DNA from: Apostichopus japonicus
Taxonomy: Eukaryota > Echinodermata > Holothuroidea > Aspidochirotida > Stichopodidae
NCBI RefSeq assembly: GCF_037975245.1
Contig: NC_092572.1
Span: 558,001 to 622,000 of the forward strand
DNA length: 64,000 nt
Reading direction: 5' to 3'
In this document: piece after piece, positions 1 to 20,905 of the stretch
Layout of the letters: each line of letters starts with the position of its first letter
How positions within the stretch are numbered: position 1 is the stretch's first letter
Notes under the pieces: generated by a model
What the model was told of the DNA's origin: nothing
The model's input: only the letters and a program-made list of their open reading frames with translations
Databases searched by the model: none
Position numbers and translations under genes: made by a program

Positions 1-450
1 TAGGGTGTATACATATATGAGTGCCTAACTGTATTAGTATCTCACTATTATTTAACATATAGGGTGTGTACATACCCCAGTGGCACACCATTATTGAACA
101 CATAGGGTGTGTACATATATCAGTGCCTCACTGTATTAGTATCTCACTGTTATTGGACATATATGGTGTGTACATATACCAATGGCACACTAATATTGAA
201 CATATAGGGTGTGTACATATACAATTGGCACACTATTATTAAACATAAAGGGTGTGCATATATACCAATGGCACACTATTATTGAACATATAGAGTGTGT
301 ACATATATCAGTGTCTCACTGTTTTAGTGTCTCACTATTATTGAACTATTGGGGTGTGTATATTTTCCAGAGGCCCACTATTATTGACCACATAGGATGT
401 ACACATATATCCATGCCTCATTGTTACTGAACACATAGGGTGTGCCAATG
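1..450. repeat. Tandem repeat, alternating 43- and 60-bp units
   Basis: Units carry a GGGTGTGTACATAT core at about 61, 104, 164, 207, 250, 293 and 352. Spacings are 43 or about 60 bp; the longer form carries an extra 17 bp with CTGTATTAGTATCT. The array is cut by the window edge. The 73-aa open frame over it is a by-product of the repeat. From 450 to 750 I see nothing else. Confidence 0.85.
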
Positions 451-752
451 GGTCAGTACTCACTATATATTTCGTATATATGAGTTACAAACGATGACAT
501 TAATTATACTTTTACACAAAAGAACAACTTAATTGCTTTGACTACGACCGAGACCAGCCGACTTATAAGACTAAAAACTTATGTGTTGGAGTATTAAAAT
601 GAGATGTACTACACTAACAAATGCGTGTTATTTTCACTACCTAAAAATGATTTCATCCCTCCCAGAATTGATATACAAACGAAGGCACATACATGAATTC
701 AAGAGTAGATGTAATACGTAACCTATTTAATAAAAACAGTATCAAAACTTAC

Positions 753-807
753 CCTGCCCAGGAACGAGCGGGAACGCGAAAACCAGTAAAATACAAGACA
801 CAAACAT
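753..807 (-). CDS. Gene 0, first coding exon: signal peptide (partial gene)
   Basis: Starting at the ATG at 807 the exon encodes MFVSCILLVFAFPLVPGQ and then one base before a consensus donor GTAAGT. This is a textbook secretory signal peptide: hydrophobic core, with small and polar residues at the end. The exon ends in phase 1, exactly like the signal-peptide exon of gene 3 at 55,724-55,781. The rest of the gene would lie to the left, outside the window. Its strand and its place downstream of gene 1 fit the next member of the same head-to-tail receptor array, but membership is inferred from position and phase only, since no ectodomain or kinase sequence is visible. It could be any secreted or membrane protein. 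A 5' UTR intron is possible, since a TTACTTACAG acceptor lies about 60 bases upstream. Confidence 0.6.
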
Positions 808-3765
808 CTTATCTACAATCTTCAGTGCTTTTCAGTTGGTGAACATCTACGATGAGATACTGTAAGTAAACCGTTGGAACAGCGTGTGAGATGAACGAAG
901 TGATGTACCACCTTATTCCAAACCTTATCCCAAACCTTATCTTTGATATACAGATATACAGACTAAGACAATTAATCTAGCGAATCGTTTAAGGAAATAT
1001 TCAACACAAATTAAGAGAACTTGTATTTTGAATGAATTTATGATGTTGATTCACCAGTTTGAAATGTAACAGATATTTGCAACAAGCTTTGAAAAGGCGT
1101 TACAAGGTATTGGCGGTAGACACATCTATTCAATGGCGATGAAAATCAGATAAAATACAAACAAAACTCGTACAAAGGTCGTTAATGGAGATCTGTAATT
1201 GTTTGCGCCAAATCAAACCGACAATAACGGTTACGATGGAAGACTCCCAACAATGTGGTTATTTGAATGTGCGGTATAGCATCAAGGAAGGAGGGAGGGT
1301 GTTTTCAAGTTCAGTTAAACTGTACATGTCTGATGCTCGGACGCTTTCATGTCATATAATAAGAATATACAAAATACTAAAAGTGTTCCATTTGTACACT
1401 TTTCAACGCTTTATATGTGGTGTTAAGTATTCATTAGTATGCATCATTTCACCTCTATTGTTCTGTTGTAGGGTTTGGGGAGGGGATAAGGGAGGAGGCT
1501 TATGGATCCGCTCCTGCATCTTGATTTTAGCTTAATACGAGATGAAATAATCATTACAAACACACACAAGTTTGCCTATTTTAACTGTTTACAGTGATAC
1601 AAATAAAAAAAAAAAAACAATAAAGAAATTATGTGACTTAATTTGGAGAACGCATGTTGAAGTGACCGCTGCATATTTGGTTTGGACTTGGTAAACTACC
1701 ATATGGGTTTAACGTTCTCTTCATCATGACGTCATCCGCCCAATAGTAGTGCTCCATCACGGTGGCAGTAGAAGAATCCAAGTCTTGATCACGTGTTATC
1801 GACTAGTCAAATCTACATTGCTTTATATCTCCACACGTGTTTTCCATCGTAAATTGTTCAGATGGAGAGAGACTTGATTGGTATGGCGCCACCAATTTGG
1901 ATCATGCAGACTTAGCGTTCTGATAGTCTGTGTGGGTTTTGCTATAGAGCTATAAAGCTCCAGGGTTTTGCCGCGGCTGTATAGAGCTACAGCTAATGCT
2001 TCAGTTTCCCATGAGGAATTAACATTCATTTTCCCCATTTGTAAACAGCTGATTGTGTTTGAACAGTAATGTCATACAACCGATTAACGCTAGACATACA
2101 GCAGTGTTGAGATACCTTGGCACAGTTTACATAGTACTAGTGGTTCGGTATGACAATGGACAAAAATGATGTAAGAAAAGAATAAATACATTCATCAATT
2201 CCAAACGTCTCTAATAATAATATTAATGAAACTTAATAATTTATAACTGCTATACGTAGTTAAGCCATGTAATGTACATATATCACATACTCGATGTTTC
2301 TGGATGTTTTAGCATCATGTTCAAATCCCTTTGTATTTAATATGAATTTTCTGTATTTTATCTTTACAGTGCAAAGATTCTCGCATATTGGCTTATTCAT
2401 CTGCTTCCTGTCTAGGTTACGTCCGTTGATTTCTTCAAATAGAAACTGCTTCACATCTGCGCAATATTTTATATCTTTTCATCGTTTTCGTTTTCTGTCT
2501 GCGAGGACTAACTTAAGGGAATATGTAAACAGCACCATCATTACGGTAGAGCGCCACGTTTCAATTGTCTGTAACCTTCATGAATTTAACCTTGTGATTT
2601 GATTGAGTCTCACATACATTAAACTCTGTCTTTGTCCTTCTCCAGTTTATTCCCTACCCCGTTCCTTTAATCCTCCCTTTGTCCCTCCACTGTTTATCTC
2701 CTACCCTCTCCTCTTCCCCTGTTGCTTTGCTGTCTTCATCCCTTGTCTACTATCCCCTTACATCTCTCTCATTGTGTTCACCGTGCTTATTAACCTGTCT
2801 GTATTCTGTGCGTGTTTTTGTCCCTTCTGTTACCTTTACTTGTCATTTAGCCTCTGAAGAAGATCCTGCTAGGATCGAAACGTCAGGCCAACTTACTTTT
2901 ACACATTCTATTACACAGGCTCTCTAGTGGATAAGCAATTTGCTAACAGTTCTATTTTATATTGATACATTAAAATACATAGAACAATGTTTTGACTCAC
3001 CACCCTATAAATATTCATAGGTAATTACAACCAATTATAGGGTCGTGTCTCATATTTCACCTATTAAATCGCTAAGGTCTTACCTAGCTTGATTCATTTT
3101 CTTTTGCATTTCTCTAGGTCGTAACAATTACCACGTACATCTTCCTTGATATAAATGATTGGCTGATGATTATTACTTTGTGCGGGTGTTTCTTCATTTT
3201 AAATTTCAATCTACTGTTGCAATCTTGAATAGTTTACCCCTTCAGCGTTTACTGATGGTTTTCAACAGTAGTGTGTTTAATTCGTATGTATTGATTTTTA
3301 AAATTCAAATCAACTTTGAAAAGATCCAAAACAGAACGATATATTTTTGAAATCAGAATTCTTTCTTTCATTTTCCTGACAAAAATATGGAAGGTAGAAA
3401 AATATCTTAAAAACGACATTTAGGAGTTGAAAACATGACTAAGATGGTTATGTTATATGCATATGTATATATCAAGAAAGTATATCGACATTACAACTAT
3501 AATATTAATGGTCAATGTTTGCCTTTGATGAGAAGTGTCTTTGATGAGCCTTTGCCTTTGATGAGAAGTGTCATTATCATCTACATTGATTACAACATCC
3601 AATATTGCTAACTGATTGATAAAGAACTCTTTCTCCCTTTTACGAAGTAACACTCAATAAATCACTTTCGATTTGTGCTCAAGTGTTTATCTGATACAAT
3701 CCAGTTCACGACTGATATTAACATAGCAATACTCTTTTCATGTGGGACTGCATGCTGCTTATCCA
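808..3765. other. No gene recognised; intergenic stretch
   Basis: AT-rich sequence between gene 0 exon 1 and the satellite. It holds a pyrimidine-rich tract at about 2,600-2,850 followed by a hammerhead-like motif (separate entry). Open frames here are short, overlap on both strands and show no domain or splice pattern. Confidence 0.5.
2848..2889 (+). ncRNA. Hammerhead-ribozyme-like motif (retroelement remnant)
   Basis: The sequence has the conserved box CTGAAGA (fits CUGANGA), a 6-bp stem GATCCT/AGGATC with a GCT loop, then GAAAC and the cleavage-type triplet GTC. GCCT just before the core pairs with AGGC just after GTC, giving a short stem I. Stem III would be only ACGT, which is self-complementary and could form between two copies. 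Minimal hammerheads of this kind are known from Penelope-like retroelements, where they may act as dimers. One extra A sits between CTGAAGA and stem II. Activity is unproven. Confidence 0.4.
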
Positions 3766-3769
3766 GCAT

Positions 3770-3990
3770 ATAACTAACATAAGTAATATAATTAGTATAA
3801 CTAATATAAGTAATATAACTAGTATAACTAATATAACTAATATAACTAGTATAACTAATATAACTAGTATAACTAATATAACTACTATAACTAATATAAC
3901 TAGTATAACTAGTATGACTAATATAACTAACATAACTAATAAAACCAATAAAACTAATATAACTAATAAAACTAATACAACTAATATAAC
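3770..3990. repeat. Simple tandem repeat, 9-bp unit ATAACTAAT
   Basis: About 24 near-copies of the 9-bp unit with variants such as ATAACTAGT. Because 9 is a multiple of 3, open frames appear on both strands (poly-TNI and poly-VIL type); these are artefacts. Confidence 0.9.
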
Positions 3991-4429
3991 ATAGTCGTGT
4001 TATTTCTAGGAATATCGGTCATTCTGACAAAGTGATCCCGTAGATAATTTAACAGACTATTGGTTGATGAGTTGGCATTACCCTGAATGAGATCGCAAGA
4101 CATCAAATAACATGAATGATTTATTTAAAAAAAAATAAGTAAGGACAATCAGCTGCGTTTGTATTATCAGTAATGGCGAGCAGAAATAATGAAAACTAAC
4201 GCAATGAGTTTTGATGAAGTTTGTTTTATTTTCTCTTTCTTCAAGTGACGTCACAGACGTAACCATTAAACAATGATGTCATTAACCATTCACTGTACTT
4301 GGAGGCCTTGCAGCCTATCGTAGTAAAAGATACTATGTTGTTGTTGAGTCATATTCCCATACTGCTGACTACATGGGTGAACATTGGCGCATTAAAACCT
4401 ATACAAATCTATAATATATGTATAATGTA
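3991..4429. other. Nothing recognised
   Basis: Unique-looking sequence between two repeat arrays. No coding, RNA or transposon signal that I can support. Confidence 0.4.
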
Positions 4430-7025
4430 TGTTTTTTTATTAACTAATAGTTTTAATTGCTTCTGACTCAATATATTCATTGTTTTATTTAGGCTTTACC
4501 CATAATACATATTCCATTCATATAATAAACATAATCATGGTCCATAAATTCCAGTTGTATAAATTTAATGTTTAATTTGTAGATAAACACCTAATACCTA
4601 TTCCATTCATATAATAAACATGTTCATGGTACACAGAGTCCTGTTGTATATATTCAGTGTTTTATTAAGGCTATACCCATAATACATATTCCATTTATAT
4701 ATTACACATGTTCATGGTACATAGATTCCTGTTGTATAAATTTAGTGTTTTATTTAGGCTTTACCCCTAATACATATTCCATTCATACATTATACATGTG
4801 TACATATATAGATTCCAGTTGTATATTTTCAGTGTTTTATTAAGGCTACACCCCTAATACATATTCCATTCATATAATACACATGTTCATGGTACATAGA
4901 TTCCAGTAGTATATATTCAGTGTATTATTAAGGCTATACCCCTAATGCATATTCCATTCATATATAATACACATGTTCATGGTACATAAATTCCAGTTGT
5001 ATAAATTTAGTGTTTTATTTAGGCTTTACCCCTAATACATATTCCATTCATATATAATACACATGTTCATGGTACATAAATTTCAGTTGTATAAATTTAG
5101 TGTTTAATTTAGGCTTTACCCCTAATATATATTCCATACATGTAATACACATGCTCATGTTACATAAATTCCAGTTGTATAAATTTAGTGTTTAATTTAG
5201 GCTATACCCCTAATACATATTCCATTCATATAATACACATATTCATGGTACATAGATTCCAGTAGTATATATTCAGTGTTTCAGTAAGGCTATACCCCTA
5301 ATACATATTCCATTCATATAATACACATGTTCATAGTACATTAATTCCAGATGTATATATTCAGTTGTTTATGTAAGTTATACCTCTAATACATATTCCA
5401 TTTATATAATACACATATTCACGGTACATATATTCCAGTTGTACATATTTAGTGTTTAATTTAGGCTGTACACATAATAAATATTCCATTCATATAATAA
5501 ACATAATCATGGTCCATAAATTCCAGTTGTATAAATTTAATGTTTAATTTGTAGATAAACACCTAATACCTATTCCATTCATATAATAAACATGTTCATG
5601 GTACACAGAGTCCTGTTGTATATATTCAGTGTTTTATTAAGGCTATACCCATAATACATATTCCATTTATATATTACACATGTTCATGGTACATAGATTC
5701 CTGTTGTATAAATTTAGTGTTTTATTTAGGCTTTACCCCTAATACATATTCCATTCATACATTATACATGTGTACATATATAGATTCCAGTTGTATATTT
5801 TCAGTGTTTTATTAAGGCTACACCCCTAATACATATTCCATTCATATAATACACATGTTCATGGTACATAGATTCCAGTAGTATATATTCAGTGTATTAT
5901 TAAGGCTATACCCCTAATGCATATTCCATTCATATATAATACACATGTTCATGGTACATAAATTCCAGTTGTATAAATTTAGTGTTTTATTTAGGCTTTA
6001 CCCCTAATACATATTCCATTCATATATAATACACATGTTCATGGTACATAAATTTCAGTTGTATAAATTTAGTGTTTAATTTAGGCTTTACCCCTAATAT
6101 ATATTCCATACATGTAATACACATGCTCATGTTACATAAATTCCAGTTGTATAAATTTAGTGTTTAATTTAGGCTATACCCCTAATACATATTCCATTCA
6201 TATAATACACATATTCATGGTACATAGATTCCAGTAGTATATATTCAGTGTTTCAGTAAGGCTATACCCCTAATACATATTCCATTCATATAATACACAT
6301 GTTCATAGTACATTAATTCCAGATGTATATATTCAGTTGTTTATGTAAGTTATACCTCTAATACATATTCCATTTATATAATACACATATTCACGGTACA
6401 TATATTCCAGTTGTACATATTTAGTGTTTAATTTAGGCTGTACACATAATGCCTATACCATTCATATAATACACATGTTCATAGTACATTAATTTCAGTT
6501 GTATTTATTCAGTGTTTTATTAAGGCTATACCCCTAATACATATTCCATTCATTCATTATACATGTTTACATAGATTCCAGTAGTAAATATTCAGTGTTT
6601 TATTAAGGCTATACCCCTAATACATAAATTCCATGTTCACAGTACATAGATTCCAGTAGTATATATTCAGTGTTTTAGTAAGGCTATACCCCTAATACAT
6701 ATTCCATTCATATAATACACATGTTCCTTGTACATAGATTCCAGAAGTATATATTTAGTGTTTTATTAAGGCTATACCCCCTACTACATATTCCATTCAT
6801 TTAATACACATGTTCATGGTACATAGATTCCAGTAGTATATATTCAGTGTTTTATATAGGGTATACCCTATTACATATTCCATTTATATAATACACATGT
6901 TCATGCTACATATATTACAGTTATATGGATTTAGTCTTTAATTTAGGCTATATCCATAATACCTATACCATTCATATAATACACATGCTTATGGTGCATA
7001 GATTCCAGTTGTATATGTTCAGTCT
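4430..7025. repeat. 88-bp satellite with a 972-bp higher-order repeat
   Basis: About 29 units built around TAATACATATTCCATTCATA, CATGTTCATGGTACATAGA and TTCAGTGTTTTATTAAGGC. Superimposed on this, 4,531 to about 5,478 recurs at 5,503 to about 6,450 with no difference that I found by eye, an offset of 972 bp or 11 units. The 3' part (6,450-7,025) is more divergent. No coding potential. Confidence 0.9.
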
Positions 7026-8623
7026 TTTGTTTATTCATGATACATGGATAGAGTTGTAGTCGTCATATAGTTAACCCTGTGCCCCTACATTCCCGTCCAA
7101 AACAAAATGTTGAATCAATAATAACGTAAGGAAAGCTCCCCTACAAATATCACGCACGAGATACTATGCTTACTAAAAGATATACACATAAGTAGTATGT
7201 GTTTGAATGAACTCACGCATTAAATTAACTGTACAGTACTGTACGTAATACATTGACTTTATTTTCACTTTCATAATGTTGTTCGATGAGCCTTAGTTAC
7301 ATAAGTACTGAATCGTGACACAGGACAAACGAAACGTCAATTCTCTTTATTGATTTGCACAGTGTTCAGATAGACTATGTTATGATTATTAATTATGCAT
7401 AGTTTAGAAGAAAATAGAACGGGCCGTGTGTTCTTAAACTACGTGACGTAACACTTGATATAGGATTTGACATAACCATGACATAGTTTGGATTTACAAT
7501 ATTCTCAAATAATTTTGTTGATGAGTTTTCCCTAAATGAGCTTTCAAACGTTTTGGTTTGTTTTAATAATTATTGTAAATTTCCAAAAGAAAGAAACAAA
7601 TTATTATCTTAACTGTTTATAGCATAATTTTGTCAGCACATTTTTTTGCTTGATGACGTAGTGTGCAAAGCAAGAAAGATGGCGTTGTACTTTACATCAT
7701 ACATTTTGCAAGAAATTGTATTCGTGTCATTTCTTTAGTGTTATATAGAGTTGTTATTTTGTACATCAAGGGTTTGACTATTTAACCATTCAACGAGTTG
7801 AATTATCTTTCTATGGTTAAGTTGATCATATTGAAGAAATAGAAGTGTCATTTATAATTTCTTACATCACATTGTACAGATTGAAACTGACAAACTTGAA
7901 ACTATTCTCGTTTATTTGTTATGATCAGCTTCTTCATTTATGGCTACTATGTTTCATTTTCACTTTATTGCCAATAACAATTGGAAGACCATTATGAGGT
8001 CACACAGTTTAAATAGTTGATTTGGAAAGTCCCTCGATCCAAATCCTTCAGATTGTTTTTAAATACAGCCGCTCAATACAGTGAAGAGTCAGTACAATCT
8101 ATACACATATTGAAGTATTCAACTGGATAACAATGGGCCTGACTACACTGTAATGAATAGTGATTGGAGACCCTAGAAGTATTAGTACCATGACCTGTGG
8201 AAATACTTTCAAGCTAAAAACATGTTAGAATTATCAGAGGTCGTTTAGTTGATGAAATACAGCTATACATTATATAATATCTAAACTTAAATCATAGGAC
8301 ACCCAAGGATATCATATATAAAACAAACCATCTTATATCTTCTTTACTGAATGGTTTAGATGTGATCTGTTGTAAGAAAATGGTAATAATTTTACCGTTT
8401 TTACGACGACATTGCCGTAGAGTAACGAGACATAACCGTATGGTCCATCAAGACAGATATTGACAGCGACGCTAGAATATAGATAAGTCAAATACTATTT
8501 AGTCCACATACTGTAAATATTATCCATCGTAGAATAATGTTATCGTGTGACATCATACATCGAGAATGGCTGTTTGATTTCTGGTTGTAAGAGAATGAGT
8601 ATACTAATAAATATTGTAAAAGT
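7026..8623. other. Intergenic; 3' flank of gene 1, no gene recognised
   Basis: No exon recognised. At about 7,307-7,340 there is CTGAATC followed by CGAAACGTCAA, which looks like a decayed relative of the hammerhead-like motif at 2,848, but it lacks the GA of the core. I did not find a clear AATAAA signal for gene 1. Confidence 0.4.
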
Positions 8624-16716
<8,093 letters not shown>

Positions 16717-16759
16717 CTGCGAACCAAAAGAATTCATTTAATGTCAGAGATAGGAGGAG

Positions 16760-17094
<335 letters not shown>

Positions 17095-17559
17095 AGTAAC
17101 TGTGATTACATCATGGCACAAATGTAACAAAATCAATTCACATCATATAGGCCTACATGAGAGATAATTCCTTTGCGTTTCATGCAAAACTTAAAAAACC
17201 TGATTTAATATACTTCTTGTTTCTTTCTCTTTTCAAAATTCTATTCAATATACAATGACAACGGTTAGGGTAGTGTACCTTTAACATTATTGAACAAACT
17301 GTACCCTAACGTGACTTACACTGAACATCTAGTACAAAATATGTCAAATATTTGTTTGCGGATAGCTTTGCAAAATTGCAGTTAAAGTGGTATAGAAATA
17401 AAACACTAAAAAATAGTAAACAACATAACAAATGTTCACTGCAAGAGAGTAATCTCTAAACAGCATTTCCGCAAATAGGCACTGATTTACAAACGAAGCG
17501 ATTCAGATTTGGTAATATGATTGAAATATTACATCATGTAATAATTCAGTTCTACTCAC

Positions 17560-17610
17560 GTAATGATACCGAGCTGAATGTTCATTGTAATTAGTATTTC
17601 CAAATACAAC
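17560..17610 (-). CDS. Candidate stalk exon of gene 1
   Basis: A 51-nt segment sits between a good acceptor (TTTGCTGCTCTTCAG) and a good donor (GTGAGT). It reads VVFGNTNYNEHSARYHY in phase 0 and joins the TM exon at 16716 in frame, which also starts in phase 0. The frame carries one NTN triplet but no NXS/T sequon. The other two phases hit a stop in or just after this exon. Gene 3 has a comparable short stalk exon (54333-54359), but in a different phase. Confidence 0.4.
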
Positions 17611-17942
17611 CTGAAGAGCAGCAAATTTCAGTTACAGCTTTATTTCCTCGATCACTGATATCTAAAAGGTCGTGTGACATCGATTGTACATGTTCTTCTT
17701 AATTCACTATACAAACGTTTGTGTAGCACGAAATTTTATGTGATAGTGATGGCGTTCTTCCACTTAAAGTTGAATTCTCAATGCAAGAAAAAACTAACCG
17801 ATACGTCCAACGATAAAGTAAAGGGCAAATCATCCTTGGAAATTTATATCGTTCTTTTGTTGGAGAAGCCTTTTGCACTGTTTAATGTGAATTTACACTG
17901 AATTCTTATTACGAAACGATTATCCCTCGATCATTCTGCTTA

Positions 17943-18945
17943 AGCGACAGTCCTGCATTAGCGACAGTCCTGCATTAGTGACAGTCCTGCATTAGCGACA
18001 GTCCTGCATTAGCGACAGTCCTGCATTAGCGACAGCCCTGCATTAGCGACAGTCCTGCATTAGCGACAGTCCTGCATTAGCGACAGTCCTGCATTAGCGA
18101 CAGTCCTGTATTAGCGACAGTCCTGCTGAGCGACAGTTCTGCAGTAAGCCAATCATGTACCAAGCAAGTCCTGCACGTAGAGGTTCCTTTACTACGAGTC
18201 TTGAGACAGGCGAATCCTGCAGAGAGCGAGTCCTGCAGTAAACGAGTCCTGCAGTAAGTGAATCCTGCAAGTAGAGATTCCTGCAGTTAGCGATTCATTC
18301 AGTTAGTTCATGCAGTAAGCAAATCCTTCACAGAGCGTGTATGTCACCAACGAGTCCTGCAGTAAGCGAATCCTGCAGGTAGCGATTTCAGTAGTAAGTG
18401 AGTCCTGCAGTAAGGGAGCGCTTCCGGCAGTAAGCGAGTCTTGCAGTTAGCGAATCCTGCAGTTAGCGAGTCATGCAGTAAGCTATTCCTGCAGTTAACG
18501 AGCCCTACAGTAAGCGAATCCTGCAGGTAGCGATACCTGCAGTAAGCAAGTATCGCAGTTAGGTGCTATTCCTGCAGTAAGCGAGTCTTGCAGTTAGCGA
18601 TTCCTGCAGTTAGCGAGTCATGCAGTAAGCTATTCCTACAGTTAACGAGTCCTGCAGTAAGCGAATCCTGCAGTAAGCGATTCCTGCAGTAAGCAAGTCG
18701 TGCAGTTAGGAGCTATTACTGCAGTAAGCGAGTATTGCAGTAAGCGAATCCTGCAGGTAACGAGTCCTTCAGTTAGCGATTCCTGCGGTAAGCTATTCCT
18801 GCCGTAAGCGAATCCTGCAGTAAGCAAATCCTGCATAGAGCGAGTCTTGCAGTAAGCGTGATCTGTCACCAACGAATCCTGCAGTAAGCGAGTCCTGCAG
18901 TTACAGTAGCGAGTCCTGCAGTTAGCGATTCCTGCAGAGAGCTTT
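17943..18945. repeat. Two adjoining minisatellites, 17-bp then 16-17-bp units
   Basis: 17,943-18,130 has about 11 copies of AGCGACAGTCCTGCATT. From there to 18,945 the unit becomes a more variable CTGCAGTAAGCGAGTC. Both share CCTGCA, so the second is probably a diverged form of the first. It lies upstream of gene 1. Confidence 0.9.
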
Positions 18946-19370
18946 GTTCACATATGACGAAGACTTCAGCTCTCATAGCTAATTGTACACGGTCATGATA
19001 CGGCTAACTGAAGGTGACATAAATAGCCAACGTGGCAACGCTCTTGTGAAGGGAAGGGCTTAATTATTGAGAACTACAGAGATTTAGAGACACATTACTT
19101 TAATCGTAACGTGTGTAAGTTAAATGAACCGGAAAATTATATGGAGTATGCTACCATTGTAAGCTATAATTAGAAATAGTTAGAAACCATTGTAAGCTAT
19201 CACAATGCTAGTGTTCTCCTTTACAGCTTTCGAAACTGCAGACAGCAGCGCAAAGTACTTTAATGAATCAACCCCCTCTATTATGCTTTAGGATTCTTTA
19301 ACATTTAATTAACTAAGTCACTATGTGTATCATACACGCGAGGTAATCAATGATATTAGACGGGTTCTTT

Positions 19371-19511
19371 TTAATTAGGGTACAGTCGGGAATAATCGGT
19401 CAGCCATAATATTCGACTGTTGCATTTCTTTCCTGTTTCCTGAGATATATTACAGGAAAATTCTGCCTCAGTGTTTACATTTATCAAAAGAATCCCTCTT
19501 GACTTAATATT
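19371..19511 (-). pseudogene. Possible Ig-like coding remnant, truncated by a stop
   Basis: A 46-codon open frame ends at TAA (19371-19373) and contains EAEFSCNISQETGKKC and then RILWLTDYSRLYP. A Cys, an N-glycosylation site and a Trp at Ig-like spacing resemble strands B and C of an Ig domain. I see no convincing acceptor or donor, and the second half of an Ig fold does not follow in frame. It lies where an ectodomain exon of gene 1 would be expected. It may be a decayed exon or chance. Confidence 0.22.
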
Positions 19512-20059
19512 TCACCAATTATTTTACCGTTGGTGAAAATGTGCAAATTTGATGTTTCCTATGGCTCTAACATTGTGATTCGTAGTTTCAATGCAATGCT
19601 CTTACTACGGTCTGTAAGAATCCATTGATGGAAGTTAAGTAATAGATCATAGATAAAGATGTTTTCAAGCTAATAATAAAATAACTTATGTATTTATGTA
19701 TTTATTATAATGTAAGTGATTCACATCTAGAATTATTAATTCGTAATATTTCACTTGTTTATTTTATTAGGCCTACAGATCGTTTTGTGTGTAACTTACT
19801 ACGTTTGCCATGCTAATTGGGGATTGCAACATACTCTGTACAGTGCCTATGTAAATGATTCACTAAAATATAGCATAAAGCGTTTTATTATCTAGTCGAT
19901 GGAATGTAAATATTACACTCAACATTTACAGTGCTATAGAAGCATGTAATATATACAAATCGCACAATTTTCGATTCCCTAATGGATTTATTTCCACAGA
20001 TACGATTGCCGGTAGAGGAATCCCGCTACAAGTAAACGAGATATATATGCAACACTTAG

Positions 20060-20600
20060 GGTATTCAATTTATGGACTTGGATCGGTTGGTAGCAGGTGT
20101 AATCCGTGGTGGACTTGGATCGTTTGGTAGCAGGTGTAGTCCGTGGTGAACTTGGATCGGTTAGTAGCAGGTGTAGTCCGTGGTGGACTTGGATCGTTTG
20201 GTAGCAGGTGTAATCCGTGGTGGACTTGGATCGTTTGGTAGCAGGTGTAATCCGTGGTGGACTTGGATCGGTTGGTAGCAGGTGTAATCCGTGGTGGACT
20301 TGGATCGGTTGGTATCAGGTGTAATCCGTGGTGGACTTGGATCGTTTGGTAGCAGGTGTAATCCGTGGTGGACTTGGATCGGTTGGTAGCAGGTGTAATC
20401 CGTGGTGGACTTGGATCGTTTGGTAGCAGGTGTAATCCGTGGTGGACTTGGATCGGTTGGTAGCAGGTGTAATCCGTGGTGGACTTGGATCGGTTGGTAG
20501 CAGGTGTAATCCGTGGTGGACTTGGATCGTTTGGTAGCAGGTGTAATCCGTGATGGACTTGGATCGTTTGGTAGCAGGTGTAATCCGTGGTACATCTGAT
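20060..20600. repeat. 37-bp minisatellite, about 14 copies
   Basis: Unit TTGGATCGGTTGGTAGCAGG plus TGTAATCCGTGGTGGAC, with TCGTTTGG and TCGGTTGG variants alternating. Since 37 is not a multiple of 3, the 150-aa open frame on the minus strand repeats every 37 residues; it is a repeat artefact. Confidence 0.95.
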
Positions 20601-20715
20601 CCCTTTCTACCAATGAGTGAAGACAGCCACTGTATTGCGTTTACTTCTATGGAGATGTACGTAGCCAGCTTACACCATCTAACATCAATATTCTACATTG
20701 TCCTTTAGTGCAACA

Positions 20716-20905
20716 AATAGAGTATGCCGTATCGGGATGTGTAGGGTAGTACGAGGACACGTATCGGATTGTAAAGGATTGTATGAGGACACGTATTGGA
20801 ATGTGTAGGATATTACGAGGACACGTATCGGAATGTGTAGGAAAGTACGAGGACACGTATCGGGATGTTTAGGATAGTACGAGGACACATATCGGGATAT
20901 AAAGT
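20716..20905. repeat. 32-bp minisatellite, 6 copies
   Basis: Unit TATCGGGATGTGTAGG then ATAGTACGAGGACACG. Confidence 0.9.

Noticed and set aside
7307-7340. Third hammerhead-like motif
   Set aside because: Has CGAAACGTC but the CUGANGA box is CTGAATC and stem II does not form.
17943-18945. CRISPR-like or other spaced repeat array (also 32.0-33.4 kb and 44.6-45.9 kb)
   Set aside because: Units are contiguous with no unique spacers; eukaryotic minisatellites.
20161-20613. 150-aa minus-strand frame with a 37-residue repeat
   Set aside because: 37-bp minisatellite read through three phases.
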